Below the pieces are notes generated by a model, which saw nothing but the letters and a program-made list of their open reading frames with translations, did not search any database and was not told the DNA's origin. The translations under genes and the position numbers were made by a program. Positions 1 through 9,304 of a stretch of DNA of 64,000 nucleotides are shown piece by piece. How positions within the stretch are numbered: the stretch's first letter is position 1; each line of letters begins with the position of its first letter. Source of the DNA: Kribbella catacumbae DSM 19601 (GTDB lineage: Bacteria; Actinomycetota; Actinomycetes; Propionibacteriales; Kribbellaceae); NCBI RefSeq assembly GCF_000372465.1, contig NZ_AQUZ01000001.1, forward strand, positions 372,001 through 436,000, written 5' to 3'.

Positions 1-568
1 GTTTGTGGACTCGCGACGCCGCCGATGTGTAGGCCCGCGCGTCGGACGCGTCCGCGCCATCACCGTTGAACCAGCGCGCGATCGGGCGGTCGGCGATCCC
101 GGCCTTGATCATCGCCCGCCGCGAGTCACCAGCGTGTCCGCCGACCCAGCGGACCGGCTCGGATTGCGGGTCGACGTACAAGCCGCTGGTCTGCGAGAGC
201 GGATTGCCCTGTTGCGGGATCGGGTCCGGCTTCGTCGGCGGCTTGCTGGTGGGCTTCGCGGTGGGCTTGGTGGTCGGTTTTGTCGAGGGCTTTGCCGTTG
301 AAGGGCTGGGCTTGCGGACCGGCTGGGTTGATGACCTGGCGGGCTGACTGGTCGACGGTCTGCCGGCTGAGGGCTTCGTACTGGCCCCGGTCGAGGCCGG
401 GCCTGAGCCGGCAGGCCCGTTGGCGCCGGTACCGGCCGGCGTCGTACCTGCGGACAGGTCCGAGTCACCGCCTCTCGCCAGGGCCACCGTCACCCCGGCG
501 GCGGCGATCGCGCAGGTCGCGGCGATCGCGACCGTTGCCCTGGACCGCCGTGTGTGTGGCAGCCGCAT
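1..568 (-). CDS. secreted GH6 cellulase/endoglucanase, N-terminal part (cut by window edge)
   Basis: Reading leftward from ATG 568 there is no stop before base 1, so about 189 residues of the N-terminus are visible. The ATG follows GGGAG at a good distance. Residues 11-31 form a hydrophobic export segment after several arginines. Residues 60-118 are a low-complexity Thr/Pro/Ser/Lys linker with repeated TKP units. From about residue 122 the sequence (NPLSQ, YVDPQSEPVRW, IADRPIARWFNGD) resembles the start of glycoside hydrolase family 6, which cleaves beta-1,4-glucan with inversion. The catalytic aspartates lie beyond the edge, so endo- or exo-action cannot be told. A sigma70-like promoter lies just upstream. 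Confidence 0.8.
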   Translation of the reverse strand, partial: MRLPHTRRSRATVAIAATCAIAAAGVTVALARGGDSDLSAGTTPAGTGANGPAGSGPASTGASTKPSAGRPSTSQPARSSTQPVRKPSPSTAKPSTKPTTKPTAKPTSKPPTKPDPIPQQGNPLSQTSGLYVDPQSEPVRWVGGHAGDSRRAMIKAGIADRPIARWFNGDGADASDARAYTSAASRVHK

Positions 569-614
569 CTCATCTCCCAGCTCAGCGCGCGGCTCATCCC
601 CGCGACAGCGAGGA

Positions 615-642
615 ACACTAGTTGATAACGACCCGATAACAA
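615..642 (-). promoter_or_regulatory. possible promoter of the GH6 gene
   Basis: On the minus strand TTGTTA is followed after 16 bases by TAGTGT, about 45 bases upstream of the GH6 start codon. It lies in an AT-richer patch with two GTTATC repeats. A short ACCC-TGAA-GGGT hairpin just before it may end the transcript of the gene that stops at 665. Motif matching by eye only. Confidence 0.35.
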
Positions 643-664
643 ACCCTTCAGGGTCACCAACCAG

Positions 665-1063
665 CTAAGCCACGTGCGAGCGGAGGATCAGGTGCAGGGA
701 ACTGTGGATGGCCAGCCCTCCGAGTGCTCCGAGGGCGCGGAACGTCAGGGTGACGTCCACGATCGTCGGTACGTCGAAGCGGACCCGGAAGCGACCTTCC
801 TGGCGTGGTTCGCCGGTCAGGTCGTGCACCGGAAGGTCCAGCTCGACGTCGGGCACCGGGTCGCCCTCGATCACCAGCTGACCTGTCACAAACCCGGTGT
901 TGACGATCGGGAACTCGATCGTGTGCCAGTCACCGATGGCCAAGCTCTCAACCCGGCTCCCGGTCCGGGCGACATTCACCCGTGCCTCCGGATTGATCGT
1001 GACCGAGATCGGTGCCGTGGTGTCGACCGGCCCGCAACAGCCCGCCGGTTCGCCGTGAACCAT
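665..1063 (-). CDS. hypothetical protein, probably beta-rich, coupled to the metallohydrolase
   Basis: A 132-residue protein whose ATG overlaps the stop of the upstream metallohydrolase gene (ATGA), so the two are translationally coupled. A longer reading frame exists, but the overlap start (MVHGEPAGCCGP) is the natural one. The body looks like alternating beta strands (PISVTINPEARVNVA, HTIEFPIVNTGFVTGQLVI) and ends with FRVRFDVPTIVDVTLTFRAL. This resembles a small immunoglobulin-like or carbohydrate-binding-like sandwich, but I recognise no family. No signal peptide or membrane segment is seen. It probably works with its neighbour. Confidence 0.6.
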   Translation of the reverse strand: MVHGEPAGCCGPVDTTAPISVTINPEARVNVARTGSRVESLAIGDWHTIEFPIVNTGFVTGQLVIEGDPVPDVELDLPVHDLTGEPRQEGRFRVRFDVPTIVDVTLTFRALGALGGLAIHSSLHLILRSHVA

Positions 1064-2982
1064 CAGTCCACCTCGCATTCGCCGCGCCGGACCAGGTAGG
1101 TGGCTTGCGCGGCGTCGTACGCTTCCCGCGCCGCCGATCGTTCGGTCTCGCGAATGAACCCGGACTTCGCCTTCCACAGCGCGTCAACCGAGTCGTGCAA
1201 CCATTGCGCGCTCCGCCGCGACGCCCGGATCGGGAGCCCGGCGATCTCGACGAAGATCGGCTGGGTGTGGACACTGCGCAGGATCCGCAGCGCGACCCAG
1301 GACGAACGCTCCAGGTCCACGTCGAACTCGATCGCCTGCTCGTTGCCGTCGGCAAGTAGTTCCTGCGCCCCGGCCGGAACGCCGTTCACCAGAACCTCGA
1401 CGAGCACCTTGCGGGATTGGCCGATCCGTGACCGCTCGAGGTGCCAGCCGACAGGTGCGGAGTACACCGGCCGGCCCGCCGCTGGTGGCGCGGGTGGCTG
1501 TTCGGGTAGCCAGGCCGTGACCGTCGCGGTTACCCGGACCTGTCCCGGAGCTTCGACTGCGTGCTCCCGGGCCGTGTCGGCATCGACGGCGAAGTCGTAG
1601 ACATGGCTGCGGCCGTCGCCGAAGTACGACGGGCCGTCCTTCAGCCCACCGAGCCACGCCTCCAAGGCCTGCTCACCTTGCGGCGCCTCAGGCAGCCGGA
1701 CGTAGGTGCGCCCGACTCCCGGGCCGTCGTCGTAGATGCAGGGATAGTCGGTCTCGCCGAGCATCAGCGTGCGGTAGCCGACGTTCAGCAGGTGATACCA
1801 GATGTTGAGCTCGGCGGCGGGATCGAACTCGGCACCGCACTGGAAGTCGGCGGCGCCGAGCGGCACATCGACGATGATCTCGTTGGAACCGATCGACTGG
1901 AATCCCGGGATGACGTAGTTCGGCAACTCGCCGGTTCCGACCGAGAGGCCGGCACCGCAGTGCGCGTACCCGACCAACGCATTCTGCGCATGGCCCCAGC
2001 GCATGACCGGCAGGTTCCACGACGGCCAGTCCTCGATCAGCTGGGTGCCGGGGTAGTCCTGGTCGGTGAGCCCGAGCAGGATGACATGCCCGGAATGGCT
2101 GGACGGGAAACCCGACACCTCGAGGTCGTACCGGAGCAGGCTCTGGCTGTCGCGGTCGGTGTCCTGCGGATCCCACGTCATGCCTTGGGCCTGCTGCATC
2201 GCGGGGTACTCCAGTTCGGCGCGCGGGCTGATGGACACGCCGCTGAAGAACTGCTTCTGGTGGTAGTAGCACGGCCCCCAGGTGAGCACGCTGCCCAGCC
2301 AGAGCCCTTCGCCGCGAACGTGCCGGATCATCGTCTCCGGAGTAACGCCCTCCGACGGCACGCTGTAGTGCGAGCAGCCGCCGGCGTGGATGTGCGGGTC
2401 ACCCGAGTAGTAGCCACGTGCGGCCGGATCGGCCCAGCGATCGAGCTCGATCGTCACCGCCTCGCTGTCGGCCGACAGGTCGACCTCGACCCGGACCTCG
2501 CGGTACTCCGGTCCGCGGCGGGCGGAGATCTCGTACTGACCGGCCGGGAGCGTGATCACCTCGCCGGTCGCCCGGTAGACGTGTTCGTGGAAGAACATGT
2601 CCGGTGCCAGCCGCATCGCCTTCGACGGGTACGCCCGGCGTTGGGAATCCCGGACGGTCAGCGCCGCCACGGTGCTGCTGCCGTCAGGCTCCCGGACGTC
2701 GAACCGGATGTCGCGGGCGGGCAGGCTGTCGAAATCGAACCTCGCGGCGTACTGACGGCTCTCGAATCCCATCCGCTGACCAGCCTTCGCGAACGGCGGC
2801 CGGGTCAGGCTCTCTGTCAACTCCTCCACCGCCAGGACGAACGTCAGCTCCCCGCTGCGGCTGCCGCCATCGCGGCTGTACAGGCTGATGACCTTGTACT
2901 CGACGTCCAGGCCGGACACGTCCGTCGGACCGGCGAGCTTCACCTGCAGCCAACTGCTCTCGATCCGCGGTACGACGGTCAA
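1063..2982 (-). CDS. CehA/McbA-like metallohydrolase (PHP-type fold)
   Basis: About 639 residues. The middle holds YYSGDPHIHAGGCSHY, the D-x-H-x-H type motif near the start of the metal-binding domain in CehA/McbA-like hydrolases, and later HCGAG and LMLGETDYP stretches that could supply more metal ligands. The first 200 residues look like a beta-rich domain and the last 130 like another (VRVTATVTAWLPEQPPAPP). Substrate is unknown; characterised CehA/McbA members cleave carbamates, but most relatives are unassigned. The start used is TTG 2982, 17 bases after the previous stop and without a clear ribosome binding site, so the true start may be further in. It is coupled downstream to the gene ending at 665. 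Confidence 0.6.
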   Translation of the reverse strand: MTVVPRIESSWLQVKLAGPTDVSGLDVEYKVISLYSRDGGSRSGELTFVLAVEELTESLTRPPFAKAGQRMGFESRQYAARFDFDSLPARDIRFDVREPDGSSTVAALTVRDSQRRAYPSKAMRLAPDMFFHEHVYRATGEVITLPAGQYEISARRGPEYREVRVEVDLSADSEAVTIELDRWADPAARGYYSGDPHIHAGGCSHYSVPSEGVTPETMIRHVRGEGLWLGSVLTWGPCYYHQKQFFSGVSISPRAELEYPAMQQAQGMTWDPQDTDRDSQSLLRYDLEVSGFPSSHSGHVILLGLTDQDYPGTQLIEDWPSWNLPVMRWGHAQNALVGYAHCGAGLSVGTGELPNYVIPGFQSIGSNEIIVDVPLGAADFQCGAEFDPAAELNIWYHLLNVGYRTLMLGETDYPCIYDDGPGVGRTYVRLPEAPQGEQALEAWLGGLKDGPSYFGDGRSHVYDFAVDADTAREHAVEAPGQVRVTATVTAWLPEQPPAPPAAGRPVYSAPVGWHLERSRIGQSRKVLVEVLVNGVPAGAQELLADGNEQAIEFDVDLERSSWVALRILRSVHTQPIFVEIAGLPIRASRRSAQWLHDSVDALWKAKSGFIRETERSAAREAYDAAQATYLVRRGECEVD

Positions 2983-2999
2983 CTGGAATGGATGGAAGC

Positions 3000-3908
3000 C
3001 TAGCCATCAGACCTCCGGACCTCGCCGGATCCGCTGATCAACGCCACGATCGTCGTACCCCGCGGAAACGCGTCGCGCGCGACCTGGTCGAACAGTGCGT
3101 ACATCATCTTCGCCTCGTACACCCAGTCCAGCCGCAACCCATGCCGCGCCTCGAAGTCGTCGATGAACTCATCCAGCTCAGGCGTCCGCTTCGCGTAGCC
3201 GCCGAAGTGGTAATCACATTCGAGCCGCCACGACCCGGCACGCGCGCCATACACCTGCTCCTGCAGCCCAACGATCTCGTCCTCCAGGAACACGCCACCC
3301 TTCAGTACCGGAACCCCAATCACCAACTGATCCGGCCGCACCCCGGCAGCCACACCAGCAAGCGTCCCTCCGGTACCGACCGCACAGAACACGACGTCGA
3401 CGGACTCATCCAACTCGGTCGGCAACTCCGCACATCCCCGGACCGCATCCGCGTTACTGCCGCCCTCCGGAATCAAATAGAAGTTGCCGAACTCCTGATG
3501 CAGCGCCTCGACCACAGCGTCCGATGTCTTGGCCCGGTACGCCGAACGGGCTAGATAGGTGATCCGCATGCCACGCGAGACGGCGTACCGCAGTGAAGAG
3601 TTGAGCGGCAGGTGTTCCTCACCCCGGATCACGCCGATCGTGTTGAAGCCGCAGTACAACCCGACTGCGGCGGTGGCCCGGATGTGATTCGAATACGCCC
3701 CACCAAATGTCAGCAGAGTCTCGAACCCCAACTCGCGAGCAGTCGCGATGTTGTACTTCAACTTCCGCCACTTGTTCCCAGGCACATCCGGATGAATCAG
3801 CTCATCCCGCTTCAGCAGACCCCGCACCCCCGCAGCCCTCAACCGGTCGTCATCAATCTCGACGACCGGCGACGGCAACCGAAGCTCCGCGATCAGCCCA
3901 TCCTCCAC
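3000..3908 (-). CDS. PLP-dependent ACC deaminase / D-cysteine desulfhydrase family enzyme
   Basis: 302 residues from a GTG start at 3908. The family motif GNKWRKLKYN lies at residues 44-53, with K46 the likely Schiff-base lysine. TFGGAYSNHIRATAA is the substrate-binding SNH loop and AVGTGGTLAG the phosphate-binding glycine loop. The family opens 1-aminocyclopropane-1-carboxylate or releases sulfide from D-cysteine; these activities cannot be separated reliably from sequence by eye. Cytosolic. It lies 27 bases after the cytochrome b paralogue and 17 bases before the metallohydrolase, all leftward, so one transcript is possible. Confidence 0.82.
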   Translation of the reverse strand: MEDGLIAELRLPSPVVEIDDDRLRAAGVRGLLKRDELIHPDVPGNKWRKLKYNIATARELGFETLLTFGGAYSNHIRATAAVGLYCGFNTIGVIRGEEHLPLNSSLRYAVSRGMRITYLARSAYRAKTSDAVVEALHQEFGNFYLIPEGGSNADAVRGCAELPTELDESVDVVFCAVGTGGTLAGVAAGVRPDQLVIGVPVLKGGVFLEDEIVGLQEQVYGARAGSWRLECDYHFGGYAKRTPELDEFIDDFEARHGLRLDWVYEAKMMYALFDQVARDAFPRGTTIVALISGSGEVRRSDG

Positions 3909-3935
3909 CCCGCCAGCATGACTTAATTGCCCCGG

Positions 3936-5327
3936 CTACGGCTGGCCCGCGGTTTTCTTTTCGGTGGATGCGCCCACGAGTTGCCAGCGCCGGTAGGCGT
4001 CGACTGGGCGGTGCTGTTCGACGTACCCGCCGTCCGGTTGCCGGACCACGATGCCGGTCTCGACGCCATGCACCGCGATCTGTGCGTCGTGCTGCTGTAG
4101 CCCGAGGCAGATGCGGCGGGTGATCACCAGTGCGGCGGGCGGCCCCAGGATCACGAGGACCTGGAAGAGGCGCAGGAGTGAGTTGACCGAAAGGTGGAAC
4201 AGCACGGCCATCGTGTCCGCACCGGCTGCGGCCCAGAGGACGCCGTAGAAGGTGACGCCGGCGACTCCGATGCCCGTTCGGGTCGGGTTGTTGCGCGGCC
4301 GCTGGAGGAGGTGGTGATCGTTACGGTCGCCGGTCAGCCGCTCTTCGATGAACGGGTAGATGGCGACTAGCGCGAGGAACAGCGTGCAGATCGTGACCGG
4401 CAGGAGTACGGCCAGACTGATCGTCTTGCCCCCGACGACGAATTCCCAGCCCGGTGCCAGCCGGAGCGAGCCGTCGAGGAAGGCGAGGTACCAGGCCGGG
4501 CCGACACCGGCCGAGGCGTTCGCCGGATCCGCGGGGCCGTACAGCCACACCGGATTGATGGTCGCCGTCGCGGCCATCAAGATCGCTACTCCCCCGACGA
4601 AGCAGAACAGACCAACACTCTTGACCGCGGCCACCGTTGCCGGGCGTCCCACCACATTGTCCTCGGTTCGCCCGGGTCCGGTGAACTGCGCGGGCCTGTG
4701 CCTGAGTGCGAGGACCGCAGCGGCAACGAACAGGACGACAAGTACGGCGGGCAGGACGACGATGTGCAACGGGTAGAACCACGAGAGCACATCGCTCGGG
4801 AACTGCCCGCCGAATAACAGTGCCGAGATGGCTGAGCCGACGACCGGAGTCGCTTGCAGCACACCATCGAGTACCGCGAGGCTCGTGCCGGACGCCATGT
4901 CGTCCGGGAGCGAGGTGCCGGTGAGGGCGGCGGCCAGCGTGACGGTGAGGATCCCGAAAACGACGAGCCAGTTCATCCGCCGTGGCCGACGGAATCCAGC
5001 GGTGAAGAACAGCCGCAACAAGTGCAGCGTGATCGCCGCCACCATGATCAGCGTCGCCCAGTGATGGACCTGGCGCGTCAGCAACCCACCGCGAACCTCG
5101 AAGCTGATCGCCATGGTCGAATCCAATGCCCGTGACATCTCTACGCCACGCAGCGGTGCGTACGGTCCGTCGTACCCGACGGGATCGACCGACGGTTCGT
5201 AGTACACCGTCAAGATCACGCCGCTGACCACGATCACGATGAAGCTGTAGAAGGCGATCTGGCCGAACAGCAACGACCAGTGATCGGGGAATACCCTTGC
5301 TCGCAGGTTGCTCCACGGGCGATGCAT
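3936..5327 (-). CDS. stand-alone cytochrome b (QcrB-like) paralogue with altered key residues
   Basis: 463 residues from ATG 5327. I chose this over ATG 5348 because AAGGAGG lies just upstream of it. The whole actinobacterial QcrB layout is present: EVRGGLLTRQVHHW (His88/89), His102 fourteen residues on, SLPDDMASG, YPLHIVVLP (His188), TGPGRTEDNVVG, and a C-terminal half with four or so membrane helices. Compared with actinobacterial QcrB as I remember it, the fourth haem ligand, fifteen residues after His188, is Ala203. The Qo-site acidic motif (PEWY/PDFY type) reads PAWY at 277-280. No Rieske or cytochrome c gene is adjacent. It may be a non-canonical quinone or haem membrane protein rather than a working bc1 subunit. 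Confidence 0.8.
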   Translation of the reverse strand: MHRPWSNLRARVFPDHWSLLFGQIAFYSFIVIVVSGVILTVYYEPSVDPVGYDGPYAPLRGVEMSRALDSTMAISFEVRGGLLTRQVHHWATLIMVAAITLHLLRLFFTAGFRRPRRMNWLVVFGILTVTLAAALTGTSLPDDMASGTSLAVLDGVLQATPVVGSAISALLFGGQFPSDVLSWFYPLHIVVLPAVLVVLFVAAAVLALRHRPAQFTGPGRTEDNVVGRPATVAAVKSVGLFCFVGGVAILMAATATINPVWLYGPADPANASAGVGPAWYLAFLDGSLRLAPGWEFVVGGKTISLAVLLPVTICTLFLALVAIYPFIEERLTGDRNDHHLLQRPRNNPTRTGIGVAGVTFYGVLWAAAGADTMAVLFHLSVNSLLRLFQVLVILGPPAALVITRRICLGLQQHDAQIAVHGVETGIVVRQPDGGYVEQHRPVDAYRRWQLVGASTEKKTAGQP

Positions 5328-5470
5328 GGCTCGACCCTCCTTGGACATCCTTCACGCCGGGCCGCAGTACGCGGTCATCCATACGACCCCGCAGCCATCG
5401 CGTCTGTGACATCTCGTGTCGCACATCACGCTCAGTCCGTCCGGCGGCTCCCGGATCGATCTGGCGGTGG

Positions 5471-6421
5471 TCAGGTCAGGTCGGCGAGCTGATCTCCCAG
5501 TGGGGTGCGATCGTAGAGCACGGTCCTGCCATCACGACGCGCGCGGACCAGGCCCTGCGCGGCCATCGCGCGCAGCGACTGGTTCGCGGCCGACGGGGTC
5601 ACTCCGAACCGCGCGGCGAGCGCGGTCGTCGACTGCCCGGACCCGAGGGCGCGGAGGTATCGCAGGCGGTGCGGGCTGAGGAGGCCGGCCTCGCCCGGGC
5701 GGCCGATCGTGTCGGTCCACATCGAGCGCTGGTCGGTTGCCTGGTACATCACCAACGGGTCCGAGTCACCAAGCGGCGTCGAGCTGCTCAGCGTGAACAG
5801 CGACGGTACGACGTACAACGGCCGCCCACGCGTGTACAGGGTGAGGTCGTCGTGGCTGCTCCCCAGGATGTGTGCCGTGATCGACGTCGTGTCCGCGCGG
5901 ATCGCCGGGCCACATCCGTTCAGGGTGGCGATCACGCCCGCTTCGGCCAGCGACCGAGCCCGACGAGCGAGGTCTGCATCGAGGACTGCGCGCATCCGCG
6001 GCCAATGTGGCCGAAAGGCCGATCGCCAGTACGCCGCCAGCGCGTCCGCCAGCTGATCGCCGAACGACCGCCCACGCGATCCGAGGCGGTGCGGGATCCC
6101 GCCGACCGCGAACTCGATGTCCGAAGCGAGCACTCGCAGGTCCTGGTCTCGCAGGTAGGCGAGTTGCGCCTCGATGGTCAGCGGCACGTCCGCCCGCGGG
6201 TTGAACAGGTCCGGCGTGTCGAAGTTCGGCCCGATCAACCCGCTCAGGACGTCGAGCGGGAGCTGGTCACGGACGCGGCACACCGCGGCGTACCAAGGAG
6301 CCTGCAACGGATAGCTGCCTGGCGAACGCAACGCGCGCAACGAATTGCCGAGCTCGGTCAGCGGCGAGACAGCGAACCGCACCAGCCCATAATCGCCCGC
6401 CTCCAACAGATAGCGCGCCAC
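5471..6421 (-). CDS. ArsR-type winged-helix regulator with long N-terminal domain
   Basis: About 316 residues from GTG 6421; a longer frame starts at 6448, but family proteins begin near VARYLLEAGDYGLVRFAVSP. The first 220 residues are a domain seen in actinobacterial ArsR-like regulators (SPLTELGNSLRAL, FNPRADVPLTIEAQL). The C-terminus is a winged helix: LRYLRALGSGQSTTALAARF, then VTPSAANQSLRAMAAQGLVRARRDGRTVLYDRT, i.e. recognition helix and wing. No cysteine metal-box is evident, so the signal is unknown. It starts 90 bases downstream of the end of the M23 gene on the same strand and ends 144 bases before the cytochrome b paralogue. Confidence 0.75.
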   Translation of the reverse strand: MARYLLEAGDYGLVRFAVSPLTELGNSLRALRSPGSYPLQAPWYAAVCRVRDQLPLDVLSGLIGPNFDTPDLFNPRADVPLTIEAQLAYLRDQDLRVLASDIEFAVGGIPHRLGSRGRSFGDQLADALAAYWRSAFRPHWPRMRAVLDADLARRARSLAEAGVIATLNGCGPAIRADTTSITAHILGSSHDDLTLYTRGRPLYVVPSLFTLSSSTPLGDSDPLVMYQATDQRSMWTDTIGRPGEAGLLSPHRLRYLRALGSGQSTTALAARFGVTPSAANQSLRAMAAQGLVRARRDGRTVLYDRTPLGDQLADLT

Positions 6422-6511
6422 GCCCGATTGTAAGCAGGAACCAGCCACCAGGGTGGGTCCCGTGACTCCGCACCCGGCGGGGACGGCGCCGGGTGCGGAG
6501 TGGGTGGTGGA

Positions 6512-7576
6512 TCAGCTGGTGCGGTTGTAGATCGCGGTGCCCGGGCAGGCGGTGACGCCGAGGCGGGTTGCGCAGCCTTGGTACTGGCTGGCGCCGTTCC
6601 ACCAGGTCCAGCCGCCGATGGTGCGGCCGTGCAACCAGGTGTACGCGCCGTTGTAGTTGGCGTCGTACGTCCGCAGACTCCAGTGGACGTGAGCGCCAGA
6701 TGCGGATCCGCCGGCGCAGACGTCGGTGCCGATGTTGCCGAGCAGTGCGCTGCTGCCGACCGGTGTCCCGTTGTAGTAGGTCGCGTTCCACATGTGGTAG
6801 TAGTCCGTCGAGAAGCCGTTCGGATGGATCACTCGCGTCCAACCGCGACCGGCGCCGCACATCGACGTGGCCGTGCCGTCCCGCGATGACCGGACCCGCC
6901 CGCTGGCGTTGCCGCCCGCGAGGTCCAGGCTGCTCCAGTAACCATTGACACCGTCGCTGGCGTGCGGCCCACCGGTGACGGTCATGTAGTAGTCCGGCAT
7001 CCACGGCAGCAACAGCCCACCGGTGTTCGCCGTGGTGCCCATGGTCGTCGCAGTTTGGTGCTTCGCGTACGCCGACATGGTTCTGCGCTCGGCTGCGCCG
7101 ACGAGCGGGGACGAGCCGACGTACTCGGCGAACTCGCTGTCACCCTCGACTCCACTGACCCAGTGACCGTTGGTGTAGCGGGCTATGTACAGCCACCCTT
7201 CAGGATGCGCGTCGGGGGTGGCGGGCGCCTCGACGTAAGCAACACCCCGCGCCCAGCCGGGGACGGCCGACCGGACGTCGACTACAACCTTGCGGCCCTG
7301 GGCAGCAAGGTTGCCGAGGGCAATCGACTTGGCAACGCCCCGGCCGTCAACCGACCTGCCCAGCGCATCGGCGGCGACCGCGTCCACAAGCGACTGGCGG
7401 GAAGCGCCGAGCGTCTCGGCTGCTGTGGCGGACACCTTCAGCGTCACCCCGGCCGCGGCAGGGCTCTCGGTGGCAACGGCATCGGGGGGTGCGGCTGAGG
7501 CCGCGGGCGCCATGGCGAAGACGGTGGCTGCGGCGAGAGCAGTGGCGGAGATTCTCACGGACAGGTTCGAGGGCAT
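6512..7576 (-). CDS. secreted M23-family (LasA-like) metallopeptidase
   Basis: 354 residues from ATG 7576, preceded by GAAGGGT at suitable distance; an ATG at 7669 gives a less likely 31-residue extension. An export signal ends near [10 protein letters not shown]. The C-terminal half carries GGPHASDG (first His, then Asp of the zinc site), a Tyr/Trp-rich beta core, and [10 protein letters not shown] with the HxH motif of M23 peptidases. Enzymes of this type cut glycine or peptide bridges in peptidoglycan; LasA-type members also cut elastin. The C-terminal [12 protein letters not shown] has a Cys pair that may form a disulfide. It diverges from smpB across a 158-base gap. Confidence 0.8.
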   Translation of the reverse strand: MPSNLSVRISATALAAATVFAMAPAASAAPPDAVATESPAAAGVTLKVSATAAETLGASRQSLVDAVAADALGRSVDGRGVAKSIALGNLAAQGRKVVVDVRSAVPGWARGVAYVEAPATPDAHPEGWLYIARYTNGHWVSGVEGDSEFAEYVGSSPLVGAAERRTMSAYAKHQTATTMGTTANTGGLLLPWMPDYYMTVTGGPHASDGVNGYWSSLDLAGGNASGRVRSSRDGTATSMCGAGRGWTRVIHPNGFSTDYYHMWNATYYNGTPVGSSALLGNIGTDVCAGGSASGAHVHWSLRTYDANYNGAYTWLHGRTIGGWTWWNGASQYQGCATRLGVTACPGTAIYNRTS

Positions 7577-7734
7577 GGGCGGTGACCCTTCTGATCGAGC
7601 TGATGAGTGTCGCGAGTGTGGCAGAACGCCGCCGACCGTCACGAGAAGTTGTAGCCGAACGCTTAACACTCCCTCTGCCGCCGCACTCGGCCTCAGTTTG
7701 CTCGTTGCGCGGGCTGTCGGGGCAGAATCATCGT

Positions 7735-8214
7735 GTGAAGAAACCCGAGACCAACCCCGTGATCGCGCGCAACCGCAAGGCTGCCCACGACTACCAGCTG
7801 GGCGAGTCCTGGGAGGCGGGGATCGTCCTGCAGGGTATGGAGGTGAAGGCGCTCCGTGCCGGGCGGGCGTCCCTGGTCGGCGGCTTCGCCATCGTCGAGA
7901 ACCGGGAGATCTGGCTGCACGGCGTACACATCCCGCAGTACTCCCAGGCCCGCTGGTTCAACGACGGCTCCCGCCGCAAGCGGAAGCTGCTGCTGCATCG
8001 TGCCCAGATCGACAAGATCGAGCGCAAGGTCAACGAGGGCGGCCTGACGATCGTCCCCGTCACCCTCTACTTCAAGGACGGTCGCGCGAAGGTCGAGATA
8101 GCCCTGGCCCGCGGCAAGAAGACCTGGGACAAACGACACGCCCTCGCCGAACGCGAGGCAACCCGAGAGACCGAACGCGCAGTAAGCCGCCGCCGCAAGG
8201 GCCACCCAGACTGA
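7735..8214 (+). CDS. smpB: SsrA-binding protein SmpB
   Basis: 159 residues from GTG 7735. The complete family pattern is visible: [16 protein letters not shown], then [16 protein letters not shown], the loop around [29 protein letters not shown] and the basic tail [19 protein letters not shown]. SmpB binds tmRNA and brings it to stalled ribosomes for trans-translation. The longer upstream reading frame is non-coding. In many actinobacteria ssrA follows smpB, but only 25 bases separate this gene from the next, oppositely oriented one, and I saw no tmRNA in this window. Confidence 0.95.
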   Translation: MKKPETNPVIARNRKAAHDYQLGESWEAGIVLQGMEVKALRAGRASLVGGFAIVENREIWLHGVHIPQYSQARWFNDGSRRKRKLLLHRAQIDKIERKVNEGGLTIVPVTLYFKDGRAKVEIALARGKKTWDKRHALAEREATRETERAVSRRRKGHPD

Positions 8215-8239
8215 TGCTGGCCCGCAGTACGTCGTAGCG

Positions 8240-8872
8240 TCAGGGCCGGGACACGTTCTCGACCAGCCACCGTGCCAGCGGGCGCAACTGGGTGAAAGCG
8301 GAGACCACTCGATCAGCCGCGGCGGGTGTGTGAATCCAGTCGTCACAGCCGAGCGGCCGGGTCGCGATGACTGACCGGTGCCTCAGCAGCTGTGCCCGCG
8401 GATGGTCGGCCGGAAACCCTCGCAGCGGCCGCTTCAGCAGATCGCCCGAGATCGCGAACTCCTCCCGCTCGAGCTTCCGGACAATCCCGGTCAGCCGCCG
8501 CCCAGAACCGGAATCCGCCACCGCGGCCCGATACCGCTCGATCTGCACCGCGGGCGCGTACCACCACGCCACCCCGACCTCCAGACCGTCGAGATCGAAC
8601 CGGACACCCAGTTCGACGTTCCGGCCCAGCCGGACGATCGCGCTCTGACGCTGCCATGCCTGCACCAGAACGTCGCCGTACCCCCAGACCGAGAAGTCCT
8701 CGTACGCCGAATCCGCGTCAGCCACCGCATCGAGCAACTCGATCATCGGACGGCGAACCAGCTCCTCCCGGTCCTGCCTCCATCGCCGCCGGACATCAGC
8801 GGAAGGATCACCCTCAAGCTGAAGCAGCACATCGAAGGCACCCGGCGGCCACCCCTCGAAATCCCCGGTCAC
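8240..8872 (-). CDS. DUF2461-like protein
   Basis: 210 residues. The start FEGWPPGAFDVLLQLE followed by a charged helix resembles the DUF2461 pattern (F-x-G-F-P-P-x-A-x-x-F-L). The later LKRPLRGFPADHPRAQLLRH and SVIATRPLG match that family's C-terminal signature. No biochemical function is established for the family. No signal peptide or membrane segment. It converges on smpB with 25 bases between the two stop codons. Confidence 0.65.
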   Translation of the reverse strand: MTGDFEGWPPGAFDVLLQLEGDPSADVRRRWRQDREELVRRPMIELLDAVADADSAYEDFSVWGYGDVLVQAWQRQSAIVRLGRNVELGVRFDLDGLEVGVAWWYAPAVQIERYRAAVADSGSGRRLTGIVRKLEREEFAISGDLLKRPLRGFPADHPRAQLLRHRSVIATRPLGCDDWIHTPAAADRVVSAFTQLRPLARWLVENVSRP

Positions 8873-9304
8873 GACCGACAGCCTACCGACGGCCTCACCT
8901 GGACCGCCGTCGAACTCGAAACCTGCACCGCCGAAGCGCGTGGCTCAGACCCGGGGGCTGGGGCTGCGCGATTTGTTCAAGCGGGCTGAGGTTCCTGCCG
9001 ACTAGCGTCGATAGCGTGATCGACGACCAACCCGGCTTCTTGTCGGTTGCCTGGTAGTCATGAGCGTTTCAGGTGGTGCTTTCCAACCGCCTTCGGTACG
9101 GGCGCCGGTCTGAAAGTGGGATCAGAAAGGTCCTCTCGACAGGACGGTGACAGGAAGGCGACAGCGGTATCCTTTACGGTCCACTCATTTGCGGGCGCTG
9201 TGGGCAGCTGCGGACGGCTTGCGATGGGCGTCGTCGCGGTGAACTCTGTAGCCGACCGGTTGTTCTCTTCCCGCAATCCCCTGTAATCGAATGGAAGGAA
9301 CAGG
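8873..9304. other. 432-base intergenic region, no gene seen
   Basis: Lies between the divergent DUF2461-like gene and the first DHFR-like gene. By eye the right part (9060-9300) is less GC-rich than its surroundings. I find no convincing reading frame, tRNA or tmRNA. It must carry both promoters. GGAAGGAACAGG just before 9305 is the ribosome binding site of the next gene. Confidence 0.5.

Noticed and set aside
1561..3003. 480-codon plus-strand frame opposite the metallohydrolase
   Set aside because: Arg/Asp/Val-rich shadow; the minus strand has the D-x-H-x-H motif and a coupled partner.
8215..9304. tmRNA (ssrA) near smpB
   Set aside because: I looked for the GGGGCTG start, a TTTCGAC-like acceptor stem sequence, and a coded tag on both strands and found none.
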